Shown: in pieces, positions 54,703 to 63,943 of the stretch
Numbering within the stretch: the stretch's first letter is position 1
Layout of the letters: the number at the start of each line of letters is the position of its first letter
Source of the DNA: Gammaproteobacteria bacterium
GTDB taxonomy: Bacteria > Pseudomonadota > Gammaproteobacteria > Steroidobacterales > Steroidobacteraceae
Direction of reading: 5' to 3'
DNA length: 64,000 nucleotides
NCBI GenBank assembly: GCA_947455595.1
Contig: CANGOP010000018.1
Span: forward strand, 1-64,000
Made by a program: the position numbers and the translations under genes
The notes under the pieces: model-generated
What the model was told of the DNA's origin: nothing
The model's database searches: none
The model's input: the letters and a program-made list of their open reading frames with translations, nothing else

Positions 54703-54732
54703 TCCACTGGCGGGCGTCTGCCCGCCAGTGGA
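54703..54732. terminator. terminator-like hairpin
   Basis: A perfect 13-bp GC-rich stem (tccactggcgggc / gcccgccagtgga) with loop gtct, 7 bp after the receptor stop and before the convergent gene. There is no U-tract, but the position and stability favour a terminator. Confidence 0.7.
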
Positions 54733-54745
54733 GCCATGATTCGCG

Positions 54746-55177
54746 CTAGGCGGAGCGGTAAACGGCAGCGAAGCGCTCACGGGCCACCAGCCCGCAGTCG
54801 TTCTCGGCGTACTCGACGGCCCAGTCTCCCGCTTCTCCGCTCAATCGGTCGCCTCCAGCGCACCGTTCGATCGTAAAGGGCTCGTGAATCTGCTTGGCCC
54901 AAATCACAACCGGCATATTCCGATAGGGGCCGGCTTCCCCAGCCGACTGCCCACCGGACGGGCGGTACTTCGCATCAAAACGATCCCGCGTGACGGTCCA
55001 ACGATCTCCGGTAGAGCCGGTAATCAGGGCATCTCCGCTGGCGTAGTGATTCGGCCCAACCGCGCTCATGACAAGGCCAGGCACGAGCGCAAATTCAACA
55101 CTCACTTCCTCATCTTTGACAGCGCGCATGGCCTGAGGATCAAGACTCAGTCGAGGGCACCCCAGATGACGTGTCAT
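54746..55177 (-). CDS. PGDYG-like small protein
   Basis: A 143-residue soluble protein. The core HYASGDALITGSTGDRWTVTRDRFDAKYRP resembles the PGDYG family, a small domain of unknown function, with altered P-G-D residues. Other conserved-looking parts are VEFALVPGLVMSAVGPNHY, NMPVVIWAKQI and WAVEYAENDCGLV. It may be a variant of a stand-alone PGDYG protein. Its ATG overlaps the stop of the SDR gene by one base (TAATG) with GAGG 8 bases upstream. Confidence 0.7.
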   Translation of the reverse strand: MTRHLGCPRLSLDPQAMRAVKDEEVSVEFALVPGLVMSAVGPNHYASGDALITGSTGDRWTVTRDRFDAKYRPSGGQSAGEAGPYRNMPVVIWAKQIHEPFTIERCAGGDRLSGEAGDWAVEYAENDCGLVARERFAAVYRSA

Positions 55178-55929
55178 TACAGAAACCTCAACAGGAGCCC
55201 GAGTGGCACATGACGCATCAGCATTGCGATCGGCGCCCAGGGCCACCCGGGTACACACGCCGTCGGACGCTCACGTTCGATCGCGCGTACGATCGCCCGA
55301 CAACCCGTTTGTGCGTCCACCATAAACGGTCGCCGGCGAGAGCCTGAGAGAATTTCCGTCTCGATGTACCCCGGAAGGATGGCGCTGACACGGATATTGG
55401 AGCCCCATGTGTCCGCGCGAATCCCTTCCGTCAGTGATGACAAGCCAGCCTTCGTGGCGGCGTAGACCGTCTGCGCCCGTGGCAAGCCACGGATAGCCGC
55501 GATCGACGAAATGGTCACCAAATGTCCGCCGTGACCGGCCTTAAATAACTCAACGGCGGCCTCACATTGCGCTAATGCCGCGACGAAATTCGTGTTGACG
55601 GTCGCCAAGTTATCGTCGAAGCAACCCGTCCCCACTGGGGCACCACGGCCGATACCCGCGTTCACGATGATGCGGTCTAATTCGCCTAACTCCGCCGCGA
55701 GCTCCCGAAACGTCGGCCCAATGCGAGCGTATTCCGTCACGTCTAGCGCACGGACGGCAACCCGAACCGTTGGAAACTGCGCGGCAATCTGCCCGCGCAA
55801 ATCCTCGAGTCGATCCAGCCGGCGCGCACAGAGCGCCAGATCCCGACCACGAGCCGCAAATTCAAGCGCCATACCTCGTCCAAGGCCAGAGCTTGCGCCC
55901 GTAATCAGAATTCGTTGCCGAGACTTCAT
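55177..55929 (-). CDS. short-chain dehydrogenase/reductase
   Basis: A 250-residue classical SDR with the cofactor motif TGASSGLGRG (TGxxxGxG) at residues 10-19, NAGIG, the catalytic Ser of TISSIAAIRG and the YAATK (YxxxK) pair. It would reduce or oxidise a carbonyl/hydroxyl substrate with NAD(P)(H); the substrate is unknown. ATGA overlap with the amidohydrolase upstream and TAATG overlap with the PGDYG-like gene downstream show a three-gene operon. Confidence 0.92.
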   Translation of the reverse strand: MKSRQRILITGASSGLGRGMALEFAARGRDLALCARRLDRLEDLRGQIAAQFPTVRVAVRALDVTEYARIGPTFRELAAELGELDRIIVNAGIGRGAPVGTGCFDDNLATVNTNFVAALAQCEAAVELFKAGHGGHLVTISSIAAIRGLPRAQTVYAATKAGLSSLTEGIRADTWGSNIRVSAILPGYIETEILSGSRRRPFMVDAQTGCRAIVRAIERERPTACVPGWPWAPIAMLMRHVPLGLLLRFL

Positions 55930-57212
55930 CGAGATTTCACATCCTTGAAGACGGAACCGCCTTTCATCACAAAAGACGTCTTTTGCAACAGCGCAACCTC
56001 CGCCAGTGGGTCTCCGTCGACAGCGATCAAGTCACCATAACGACCCACGGCAATGGCACCGACATCGCTACTACGACCCAACGCCTCAGCAGCGGTCACT
56101 GTAGCGGCCTGTATGGCCTGCATCGGCGTCATTCCCCATTGGACCATCGTCACGAACTGTTTGGCGTTATCGCCGTTCGGATAAACACCCCCATCCGTGC
56201 CAAAGATCATCTTCACGCCTGCTGCATGCGCAGCCTTGAAATTCTGGCGCTGCAATAGGCCGATCTTGCGCTCCTTCTCTAGCGACTCCTTAAAGGTTCC
56301 ATTGCGCTCACCTTCAGCCAAGATGTAGTCGTCGTCGTATACGTCCATTGAGAAGTAAGTGCCGTGCGCCTTGGCCAACTCAATCGTTTCGGCATCCGCG
56401 AGGCTGGCGTGTTCGATGGTATCGACGCCCGCACGAATGGCGTCCTGTATACCCGCGACCCCGTGAGCATGTACTGCGACCCGAAGACCCAACATATGGG
56501 CCTCATCCACCAGCGCCTGCATTTCCGCGAGCGAGTACTGCTGGCCGGCTACCGAATCGGTCTTGGAGAACACACCCCCGGTACCACAGAACTTGATCAC
56601 CTCCGCACCATACTTGCGCAATTTGCGAATGACGGCGCGAATCTCCTGCGGTCCATTGGCGATCCCGGGTGCCGGGACTTGTACGGAGGGCGGGAATTCC
56701 GTTGCATCACAATGGCCACCGGTTGCACCGATGGCATAGGTGGCGGGCACAATCCGAGGACCGGGCACATAGCCTGCTTCGATACCCTGCTTTAGCGCCA
56801 CGTCATCGTAGTTAGCCGACCCCACATTGCGGACGGTCGTAAATCCCGCTTCGAGCGTTTTGCGGGCATTCGCGACACCGACAACCGTCCAGAAATTGTC
56901 GGTAAATTCGAGGCCTCGGTAACCCGATAACGACGGGTCTGACGTCAAATGCACATGCATGTCGATGAGGCCGGGTAGCAAAGTCCGGTTACCCAAATCA
57001 ATGCGTCGGGCGCCCGCGGGGATGGTCGCATTTCCTGTCGATACGCCCGTGATTCGCCCATCGGTAACCGTCACGACAGGGTGCTCGACGACCCGACCCG
57101 CCACCACGTCAACCATCCGGGCAGCTGTCACCACCACGGTATCGGCTTGCGCAGTGCTGACGGCAGTAGTCAGAGCAAACAAGGCCAAGACAATCGGACG
57201 CATTGGATTCAT
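55926..57212 (-). CDS. secreted metal-dependent amidohydrolase (imidazolonepropionase/prolidase-like)
   Basis: A 428-residue amidohydrolase with a signal peptide (residues 1-23, ending AQAD). Metal site motifs: LIDMHVHL (HxH), VIKFCGTGGV (bridging lysine), VAVHAHG, IEHAS and FGTDGG (Asp). The family includes secreted Xaa-Pro and Xaa-Arg dipeptidases that split amide bonds in peptides. The ATG at 57212 is preferred, with GGGAG 6 bases upstream, over longer frames. First gene of an operon with the SDR and PGDYG-like genes. A related enzyme is encoded at 60410. Confidence 0.9.
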   Translation of the reverse strand: MNPMRPIVLALFALTTAVSTAQADTVVVTAARMVDVVAGRVVEHPVVTVTDGRITGVSTGNATIPAGARRIDLGNRTLLPGLIDMHVHLTSDPSLSGYRGLEFTDNFWTVVGVANARKTLEAGFTTVRNVGSANYDDVALKQGIEAGYVPGPRIVPATYAIGATGGHCDATEFPPSVQVPAPGIANGPQEIRAVIRKLRKYGAEVIKFCGTGGVFSKTDSVAGQQYSLAEMQALVDEAHMLGLRVAVHAHGVAGIQDAIRAGVDTIEHASLADAETIELAKAHGTYFSMDVYDDDYILAEGERNGTFKESLEKERKIGLLQRQNFKAAHAAGVKMIFGTDGGVYPNGDNAKQFVTMVQWGMTPMQAIQAATVTAAEALGRSSDVGAIAVGRYGDLIAVDGDPLAEVALLQKTSFVMKGGSVFKDVKSR

Positions 57213-57279
57213 ACAGAGCTCCCAAAAAGCCAAATAATCAGCGCCAAAATGGCATCGACGCGTTCGTTTTGTGGCGAAA

Positions 57280-57471
57280 CTACCGGCCACGCAATACCCG
57301 CGCCGGCAGCATCAAGAGTGCACGCAGCAAGGCAAACACACTTTCGACAGCAATACCCGCGAGCCGCAAGGGCAACGTCAATAGGTACAGGATCGGCCAA
57401 AGCACGAGCGCCAAGATCGCCAGAGGCCAGCAGACCACCCATAGCAACAGCCAAAGCAGCAAAGTCACCAC
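57280..57471 (-). CDS. small hydrophobic membrane protein
   Basis: A 63-residue protein, nearly all hydrophobic (LLLWLLLWVVCWPLAILALV and LLTLPLRLAGIAVESVFALL), ending in a basic tail PARVLRGR. It has one or two membrane spans with positive ends, as in small inner-membrane proteins. The start is a GTG with GAGGG 7 bases upstream. No family recognised. Confidence 0.65.
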   Translation of the reverse strand: MVTLLLWLLLWVVCWPLAILALVLWPILYLLTLPLRLAGIAVESVFALLRALLMLPARVLRGR

Positions 57472-57623
57472 CGTTCAGCCCTCGTCGGTGCAATCACCAT
57501 CCCTCCAGTATGCCGACAGGTCTGGTCGGTTAGAAAAAATTAATCGATACCCCTCATGTAGGGCGTGACGTATCACGCGCAAAGCCTTAATCTAATGGGA
57601 TACTTTGATTCGGGGGGGGCCTC

Positions 57624-58634
57624 ATGCACCGTCGCCTGCGCGCTGCCATAGTTTTGATCCCTGCCGGTCTCCTGTCCGTGCTCGTCTCAATGCCGAGCTT
57701 TTCAGCTACGCATCACCACGCGAAGTCTGCCCCGGCCGAGGAGGTCCAGACGCAGACCCATCGCCCGATGAAGAATGCGCGCGCGTCGGCCGTCCGCGTC
57801 GCCCGAACCAATGCTGCCGTGCATCCGCGATCATCCGCGGGTTCGCGCTCGGCAGCTCCCGATCTCAAATCCAATTCCTTCTACGTTCTGGATGAAGCAT
57901 CGCAGTCGGTTGTGTTGGCCAAGCAAGCTGACGTGCCGATGCCGATCGCCTCGATCACAAAATTGATGACGGCTTTGGTCGTGGTAGAAGCTCATCAGCC
58001 GATGGATGAAGTGATCACCGTCGTTCCGGAAGATCGGGGGGAGACGGCCAAGACGTCGACCTCTCGTCTGGAGTTTGGCACCTCACTCAGCCGAGGTGAC
58101 TTGCTGCATCTTGCGCTCATGTCTTCAGAAAACCGCGCGGCTCATGCCCTCGGTCGCACCTATCCCGGCGGCATCAGCGCCTGCGTAGCCGCCATGAACG
58201 CCAAGGCCAAAGCGCTCGGGATGACGTCAGCTCATTTCGTTGAACCGACTGGGCTTGATAACGAGAACGTGGCGAGCCCGGAAGATTTGGCGAAACTGGT
58301 CCGCGCGGCCAGTACCCATCAGGTGATTCAGGAATATTCGACCGATCCTAGCTATACCGTGTCCGTAAAGCATCGCGGCTCAACCGAATTCCACAACACG
58401 GACGCCTTGGTTAAGAATCCGACTTGGAACATCATCGTCCAGAAGACCGGTTATATCGCAGAAGCAGGCCGCTGCCTGGTCATGCGGGCGGTCGTGGAAG
58501 GTCGTTCGGTCATTATCGTGCTGCTGGATTCGGCGGGTAAATACACCCGTGTTGCCGACGCCCAACGTGTCCGGCAATGGTTAGAGCGCCAAATCGCGGA
58601 TCCGAGCCATACGTCGACTCGACGCGGCAACTGA
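57624..58634 (+). CDS. pbpG: D-alanyl-D-alanine endopeptidase/carboxypeptidase, PBP7 type (peptidase S11)
   Basis: A 336-residue secreted penicillin-binding protein. It has a signal peptide (about residues 1-27), a long histidine/threonine-rich spacer, then the S11 domain with SITK at Ser110-Lys113, SSEN as the SxN motif, and QKTGYIAEAGRC as KTG. It cuts cross-links or trims stem peptides in the periplasm. The spacer of about 50 residues before the domain is longer than in E. coli PbpG. An AT-rich spacer upstream likely carries the promoter. Confidence 0.92.
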   Translation: MHRRLRAAIVLIPAGLLSVLVSMPSFSATHHHAKSAPAEEVQTQTHRPMKNARASAVRVARTNAAVHPRSSAGSRSAAPDLKSNSFYVLDEASQSVVLAKQADVPMPIASITKLMTALVVVEAHQPMDEVITVVPEDRGETAKTSTSRLEFGTSLSRGDLLHLALMSSENRAAHALGRTYPGGISACVAAMNAKAKALGMTSAHFVEPTGLDNENVASPEDLAKLVRAASTHQVIQEYSTDPSYTVSVKHRGSTEFHNTDALVKNPTWNIIVQKTGYIAEAGRCLVMRAVVEGRSVIIVLLDSAGKYTRVADAQRVRQWLERQIADPSHTSTRRGN

Positions 58635-58768
58635 GTTCGGTCGGCACGGACTCGCCTGCGCGAAGGCCATGAACGTGTCGCCCGTCGGTTCCGTCCGCGT
58701 GCGCTGTTTCGGCCGGTGGGTTGGCAGGGCGCGTTCGGGACCGTAGCATCGGGATATCGTCCTTCTGC

Positions 58769-60394
58769 ATGAGTCCTGATATGCCGACGCGCCGCCTGCT
58801 GCTATCCACCCTGCTTCTGTCCTTTACGACATCATCCCTCGCCGCACCGCCGGTGGATGCCATGACGATGGAAAGAATTGCCGATGCGGGATTCAACCAC
58901 GGTGAGGTCGTCGCCACGGTCGCCCACCTGAGTGACGCGATCGGGGGTCGATTGACGAACTCTCCGGCGATGCGTCAGGCGGAAACGTGGACACAGAGCG
59001 AGTTTCGCCGCTGGGGCCTTAAAAACGTCCACACCGAAGGTTTTGAGTTCGGCCGAGGTTGGTGGATTGAGTCGTCGAGTGTTCGGATGCTGAGTCCGCG
59101 TCCACTCGCGCTTCGGTCGATACCCGTCGCCTGGACGCCCGCCACCCATGGCGCGGTCAAAGCATCGATCGTCGTTGCGCCCATGCGGACCGAGAAAGAC
59201 TTTGCCGCTTTCAAGGGCAAGCTGAATGGTCGGATCGTGCTGATCTCTTGGCCGGAAGACCCGAAAGATGATACCGATGCGCCCTTTCAGCGCTTCAGCG
59301 ATACAGACCTCTACAAGCAAGACCGCTACACCATCCCTCACACCGAAGCTGACAGCCTGACGAAAACGCTGGAGCGGCATCGATTCGCCACGGCGCTGGA
59401 TCAATTTCTAGCCGCAGAGGGCGCGGTTGCCTGGGCGCGGATGTCACGACTACCCGGAAGCCTAGTCCATGGCGAAGGCTACTCGTATCGAGTTGGGCAA
59501 ACTCCGGCCTTGCCAGGTGTGGAACTGGGCGCTGAGGACTATCGGCGACTAGCCCGCCTCGCCAAGCTCGGCGAAGTCACGCTTGAAATTGATAGTCAGG
59601 TGCATTTCGACGACCAAGATACCAAAGCCTACAACGTGATCGCGGAAATACCGGGTAAGGACCCGAAAGCCGGATACGTCATGGCAGGTGCCCATCTTGA
59701 TAGCTGGGTGGCGGCGGATGGCGCAGCTGACAACGGGGCTGGCAGCGCCGTTGTCATGGAGGCCGGTCGGATCCTCGCGAGCCTCGGCGTCACCCCCAAG
59801 CGAGCCATTCGGATCGCGCTCTGGTCAGGTGAGGAACAGGGTCTCCACGGCTCGGCAGCCTATTTGAACACCCATATCGTGCGTTGGCCGATTCCGACCG
59901 ATCCTGACGTCGCAGCGCTGGGCCCCTATTACGTTGATGACATCTCGCCGACTGATTATCTGACGGGTTACCTGGAACTCGCCGCGTACTTCAATATCGA
60001 TAATGGCTCGGGCAAGATCCGCGGCATTCACACCGAAGGCAACTTCGGAGCGGCGTCCATGCTCAGAGAATGGATGGCACCTTTTGCGAGTCTCGGGGCC
60101 AATAACGTTGTCGCATCGCCCACGGGCGGTACGGATCATGTGCTCATGAGCCGCATCGGGTTACCCGCTTTCCAGTTCGTCCAAGATCCCTTGGACTACG
60201 GTTCGCGCGTCCACCACACCAACATCGACACGTTTGATCACCTGCGACCGGATGATCTGCGGCAGGCCGCTGTGGTGCTCGCCACGCTGCTGCTGGATGC
60301 GGCCAACTCCGACGTGCCACTTCCCCACAAAGTCCCGCCCACGAAGCCGGCGGTCACCAATCCGTTCCAATATCCCGAGCCCTCTAAGCCCTAA
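58769..60394 (+). CDS. secreted M28 family metallopeptidase with PA domain
   Basis: A 541-residue secreted aminopeptidase-like protein. It has a signal peptide (ending TSSLAAP), a PA-domain-like segment with KGKLNGRIVLISW, then the M28 catalytic domain. Zinc ligands and catalytic residues include His309 (AGAHLDSW), Asp321 (AADNGAGS), Glu355-Glu356 (WSGEEQG) and a C-terminal His (RVHHTNIDTFDHL). It should remove N-terminal residues from peptides in the periplasm. The start is uncertain between ATG at 58769 and 58781; neither has a strong ribosome binding site. Followed after 15 bp by an amidohydrolase, suggesting a peptide-scavenging pair. Confidence 0.9.
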   Translation: MSPDMPTRRLLLSTLLLSFTTSSLAAPPVDAMTMERIADAGFNHGEVVATVAHLSDAIGGRLTNSPAMRQAETWTQSEFRRWGLKNVHTEGFEFGRGWWIESSSVRMLSPRPLALRSIPVAWTPATHGAVKASIVVAPMRTEKDFAAFKGKLNGRIVLISWPEDPKDDTDAPFQRFSDTDLYKQDRYTIPHTEADSLTKTLERHRFATALDQFLAAEGAVAWARMSRLPGSLVHGEGYSYRVGQTPALPGVELGAEDYRRLARLAKLGEVTLEIDSQVHFDDQDTKAYNVIAEIPGKDPKAGYVMAGAHLDSWVAADGAADNGAGSAVVMEAGRILASLGVTPKRAIRIALWSGEEQGLHGSAAYLNTHIVRWPIPTDPDVAALGPYYVDDISPTDYLTGYLELAAYFNIDNGSGKIRGIHTEGNFGAASMLREWMAPFASLGANNVVASPTGGTDHVLMSRIGLPAFQFVQDPLDYGSRVHHTNIDTFDHLRPDDLRQAAVVLATLLLDAANSDVPLPHKVPPTKPAVTNPFQYPEPSKP

Positions 60395-60409
60395 TTCGGG
60401 ACACCGCGT

Positions 60410-61669
60410 ATGAAGTCCGCTCTGGCCTCGCTTCTGCTGACAATGACCGGCATGTCGACTGCGACAGCGGCGGTGTCTCCAGTCCCGCCACCTTCGGCGC
60501 CGGCTGGGCCGACAACGCTGCTGATTTCCCATCTGTTAGACGGCACGGGCAAGGAAGCACGCGATGTGACCGTCGTGCTCCAGCACGGACGCATTGAGCG
60601 AGTGGAGGCCGGTATCCATACGCCGGCGACCGGTGCGGTCATTGATCTTCGCGGCCTCACCGTGATGCCCGGATTCATCGATACGCATGTGCATCTGGAT
60701 TCCCATTGGGATGCGCAGGGCAGGATCGCAACGGAAACCGAGTCCGTCGCGGACGCCGCCACTGGCATCGCCAATGCGGCATGGGCATCTCTGATGGGTG
60801 GGTTTACCACCGTGCAGTCCGTCGGGGATCCAACCGAACGCCCCTTGCGGGATGCCATCCGCGACCGCGGCTTCCCAGGACCGCGCGTGCTGACGTCGCT
60901 TGGCTGGATTGAAGGGGACGCCAATACGCCCGACGAAACGCTCCGCTCCGTTGTGCGGCAGCGCAAAACGGAAGGCGCAGATCTGGTCAAGATCTTCGCG
61001 TCGTCAAGCCAGCGGGTGGGCGCGCTACCCACATTTACCGAACATCAACTGAAAGTACTGTGCGATGAAGCAGCGGCGCAAGGGCTCCGCAGCATGGTCC
61101 ATGCCTATCGTTCGCAAGTCGCCGCAGCAGCCCGTGCCGGCTGTCGAGAAATCGAACATGCGACCTATGCGTCCGCACAAGATATCCATGTTGCCGCAGA
61201 AGCCGGCGCCTATCTGAGCCCACAGGTGGGGCTTGTCGTACAAAACTATATCGCCAACCAGAATCGTTATATCGGCGTCGGCAACTACACGCCCGAAGGT
61301 ATGCAGACCATGCTTCGCGACCTTCATTTCGATGTGGAGGTCTGTCGGATGATGATGGCAGAACCCCACGCCAAGATCGTTTTCTCAACCGATGCCACTG
61401 CGGGCGCCCATGGACGTAACGCCGAGGAATTTTTTGGGCGCGTCAAAGAATGCGGCCAAAGCCCCATGCAGGCTTTAGTGTCGGCACACACCCTAGCGGC
61501 AGAGGCCATCGGTTTGGGTGATCGGATCGGGCGCATCGCGCCGGGTTATGAAGCAGACTTAATCGCGCTCGAGGGAGATCCCTTGCAGGACCTAGAAGCG
61601 GTGCGCCACGTTGCCTTTGTGATGCGCAGTGGCGTGACCTACAAATGGGCCGGCACGGCTCAGCGGTAG
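60410..61669 (+). CDS. secreted metal-dependent amidohydrolase, second copy
   Basis: A 419-residue amidohydrolase with a signal peptide and a short proline-rich linker (about residues 1-33). Metal motifs: FIDTHVHLDSH (HxH), LVKIFASSS (bridging lysine), MVHAYR, EIEHATYAS and VFSTDATAG. It shares the plan of the enzyme at 55926 and of Xaa-Pro dipeptidase-like secreted amidohydrolases. It probably cleaves small peptides or other amides after the M28 peptidase encoded 15 bp upstream. Confidence 0.9.
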   Translation: MKSALASLLLTMTGMSTATAAVSPVPPPSAPAGPTTLLISHLLDGTGKEARDVTVVLQHGRIERVEAGIHTPATGAVIDLRGLTVMPGFIDTHVHLDSHWDAQGRIATETESVADAATGIANAAWASLMGGFTTVQSVGDPTERPLRDAIRDRGFPGPRVLTSLGWIEGDANTPDETLRSVVRQRKTEGADLVKIFASSSQRVGALPTFTEHQLKVLCDEAAAQGLRSMVHAYRSQVAAAARAGCREIEHATYASAQDIHVAAEAGAYLSPQVGLVVQNYIANQNRYIGVGNYTPEGMQTMLRDLHFDVEVCRMMMAEPHAKIVFSTDATAGAHGRNAEEFFGRVKECGQSPMQALVSAHTLAAEAIGLGDRIGRIAPGYEADLIALEGDPLQDLEAVRHVAFVMRSGVTYKWAGTAQR

Positions 61670-61676
61670 TAGCGGG

Positions 61677-61997
61677 TCACTCGCTACGACTCTCCGGGGC
61701 GAGTGCACGGGTGAGGTAATCTGCCAAGACGTCGAAGTCGTCGTCGTCGACCTTCGCGCCTTTTGAAATCATCGTGTCGATCTGAGCCATCCACTGACGG
61801 CGGGTCAGGCGGTGACGCATCAGGAGTTCAACAGAATGGCACTGACCACAGATTCGAGTTGCCAACGCCTGCCCCTCACCCGGCGGCAAGATCGCCGCAC
61901 CGGGATTCGCGAATGCAGCGAACGATACACACAGCGCAGCGATGCACAGCGCGGTCAGTCGGCAACATCTGTTTCGAGTTAAACGGGACAAGATCAA
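61677..61997 (-). CDS. small c-type cytochrome, partner of PQQ dehydrogenase
   Basis: A 106-residue secreted protein with a signal peptide (about residues 1-30) and one haem-binding CxxCH (Cys50, Cys53, His54). A Met in the MISKGAKVDDDDF region may be the distal ligand. It begins with a TTG that overlaps the PQQ dehydrogenase stop (TTGA), so the two are translationally coupled; it is the likely electron acceptor. Confidence 0.85.
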   Translation of the reverse strand: MILSRLTRNRCCRLTALCIAALCVSFAAFANPGAAILPPGEGQALATRICGQCHSVELLMRHRLTRRQWMAQIDTMISKGAKVDDDDFDVLADYLTRALAPESRSE

Positions 61998-63943
61998 GGC
62001 AGCGCAAAAACCAGCAGGCGGGCGCCGCTACCGGGGCCTCCAACTGCGATCGCGACGTACTGATGACCCGCCACCCGATAGGTCATTGGTGTCCCGGTCG
62101 TTTTGAGGCCACTCGTGTCATATCGCCAGACATCCTGTCCGGTCGATGCATCTACGGCATGAACGGCCATGTCGCCTCCACCCACGAATACCAATCCGCC
62201 CCGGGTGGCTAATACACCCGCATTGCCGGCAGCCCCAAGCTGCGGGGGCAAGGGGGCATTTGCGAGGGATTTATGGCGCCGGATAGCCGGGTCATCCCCA
62301 AAGGGAACCTGCCATCGCATCGTGCCATGTTCCAAGTCGACCGCGTCAAGGTAGGCATACGGTGGCTTCAACAGAGGAATGCGGTGCCGCAAATAAACTG
62401 ACGTCTCACTGCTATCGTTCGGGCCGACCGCGGGCACGTTGCCGGCAGCGTCCGTGATATCCGGATACACAATCTCCGGCGCGTCATTGACCTTGACGTA
62501 GAGCGTGGCTGAATCCGGATCAAAGGCGCCGCCACCCCAATCTGCACCGCCCTCAAGACCTGGTCGTTGCAAGGTGCCTTTGAGACTCGGCGGTGTGTAC
62601 AGCGGCCCCAACTGCAGCCGTGACATCACCGCAACGGCCTCGTCATGCAACTCCGGCGTCAAATCCGTCGCGTCTGCCAACGTGACGCCCTGCGGCACGA
62701 GTGCTGGCATCCCGACTGGAAATGGCTGGGTGGGCGAGGCGACCTCCCCAGGCACGTCAGAGGCGGGGACTGGCCTTTCTTCAATCGGCCAGAGCGGGCG
62801 TCCGGTCTGGCGATCAAAGCCGAAGATCAATCCTTGCTTCGTGAGTTGGATCACCGCATCCACCCAATGCCCATCACGCCGCAATGTCACCAACGTTGGT
62901 GCCGCCGGAGGGTCGTAGTCCCAAAGTCCGTGATGAACTAACTGCCGATGCCAACGCTTCCGACCCGTCTTGGCGTCCAAACAGACCAGTGAGTCGCCGT
63001 AGAGTCCATCGCCTGGGCGATTGCCGCCGTAGAAATCGTTGCTGGGGGTACTCACCGGCAGATAAAGCAGCCCACGACGCTCGTCGACCGACATGGGCGC
63101 CCAGACGTTGGTATGACCCGTATACGCATTCGCGCCGTTGGTCCAGGTCTCAGAGCCGGCTTCACCGGCCCGCGGGACGGTATGAAAGGACCAGACACGA
63201 CGCCCTGTCCGCGCATCAAACGCGCGTACATCTCCCGGCGGATCTTGACGGTAAACGAGCCGATCGGCGACCCCATTACCGACGATCACGAGGTTCTTCC
63301 AAACGAGCGGTGGTGAGGTATTCGTGTAGCGCTTGGGATCCACCGGCCAGGCGAGATCCTGCAGTAAGTCGACGACGCCATGATCCCCGAAGCCGTCAAC
63401 GGGCTTTCCAGTCACCGCATCCAACTCAATCAGACGGTGACGGGAGTTGATCAGAACGCGGAGATGGCCACCACGGTCATCGCGCCAAAGGGCGACACCC
63501 CGATGGACGAAGCCCATACCATTCGGAACCTGACCTTCCCGATAGGCTCCCGGATCAAAGCGCCAACGCTGTTGGCCCGTAACCGCATCGAGCGCGACGA
63601 CCTGGTTATAGGGCGTCGATAGGTACATGACCCCATCTACAACGAGCGGCGTCGTCTCGAAAATGCCCGGCGATGTGCCGAAGTCGCGATTAACCTCTTC
63701 GCCGGTTTCCCAAGACCACGCCAAGCGCAATTGCGCGACATTGCCGCGATGAATATCGGCAAGCGACGAGAATTTCTGAGCACCCCCATCGCCCCCGTAG
63801 ACAGGCCAATCAACATTCCGCATTGCCGCGGGGCTCGCAAGTCCCGGTAGCGCACCGAATCCTACACACAGGCAAGCTGCGCGCAGCCAGCGACGCACGA
63901 GATCAATCGACACGGTGGGAACCTTCGGCCGCTTCTGCTGCAT
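61994..63943 (-). CDS. PQQ-dependent quinoprotein dehydrogenase
   Basis: A 649-residue secreted beta-propeller enzyme with a signal peptide (about residues 1-37). It belongs to the glucose/quinate/alcohol quinoprotein dehydrogenase group. Repeated W-motifs include AWSWETGEEVN, VVALDAVTGQQRWRFD, AFDARTGRRVWSFH, CLDAKTGRKRWHRQ and AVHAVDASTGQDVWRYD. NRPGDGLYGDSLVCLD and QLVHHGLWDYDPPAAPTLV match the membrane-type glucose/quinate dehydrogenases, but there is no N-terminal membrane domain. It would oxidise a sugar or alcohol in the periplasm and pass electrons to the co-encoded cytochrome c. The gene is complete. Confidence 0.92.
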   Translation of the reverse strand: MQQKRPKVPTVSIDLVRRWLRAACLCVGFGALPGLASPAAMRNVDWPVYGGDGGAQKFSSLADIHRGNVAQLRLAWSWETGEEVNRDFGTSPGIFETTPLVVDGVMYLSTPYNQVVALDAVTGQQRWRFDPGAYREGQVPNGMGFVHRGVALWRDDRGGHLRVLINSRHRLIELDAVTGKPVDGFGDHGVVDLLQDLAWPVDPKRYTNTSPPLVWKNLVIVGNGVADRLVYRQDPPGDVRAFDARTGRRVWSFHTVPRAGEAGSETWTNGANAYTGHTNVWAPMSVDERRGLLYLPVSTPSNDFYGGNRPGDGLYGDSLVCLDAKTGRKRWHRQLVHHGLWDYDPPAAPTLVTLRRDGHWVDAVIQLTKQGLIFGFDRQTGRPLWPIEERPVPASDVPGEVASPTQPFPVGMPALVPQGVTLADATDLTPELHDEAVAVMSRLQLGPLYTPPSLKGTLQRPGLEGGADWGGGAFDPDSATLYVKVNDAPEIVYPDITDAAGNVPAVGPNDSSETSVYLRHRIPLLKPPYAYLDAVDLEHGTMRWQVPFGDDPAIRRHKSLANAPLPPQLGAAGNAGVLATRGGLVFVGGGDMAVHAVDASTGQDVWRYDTSGLKTTGTPMTYRVAGHQYVAIAVGGPGSGARLLVFALP

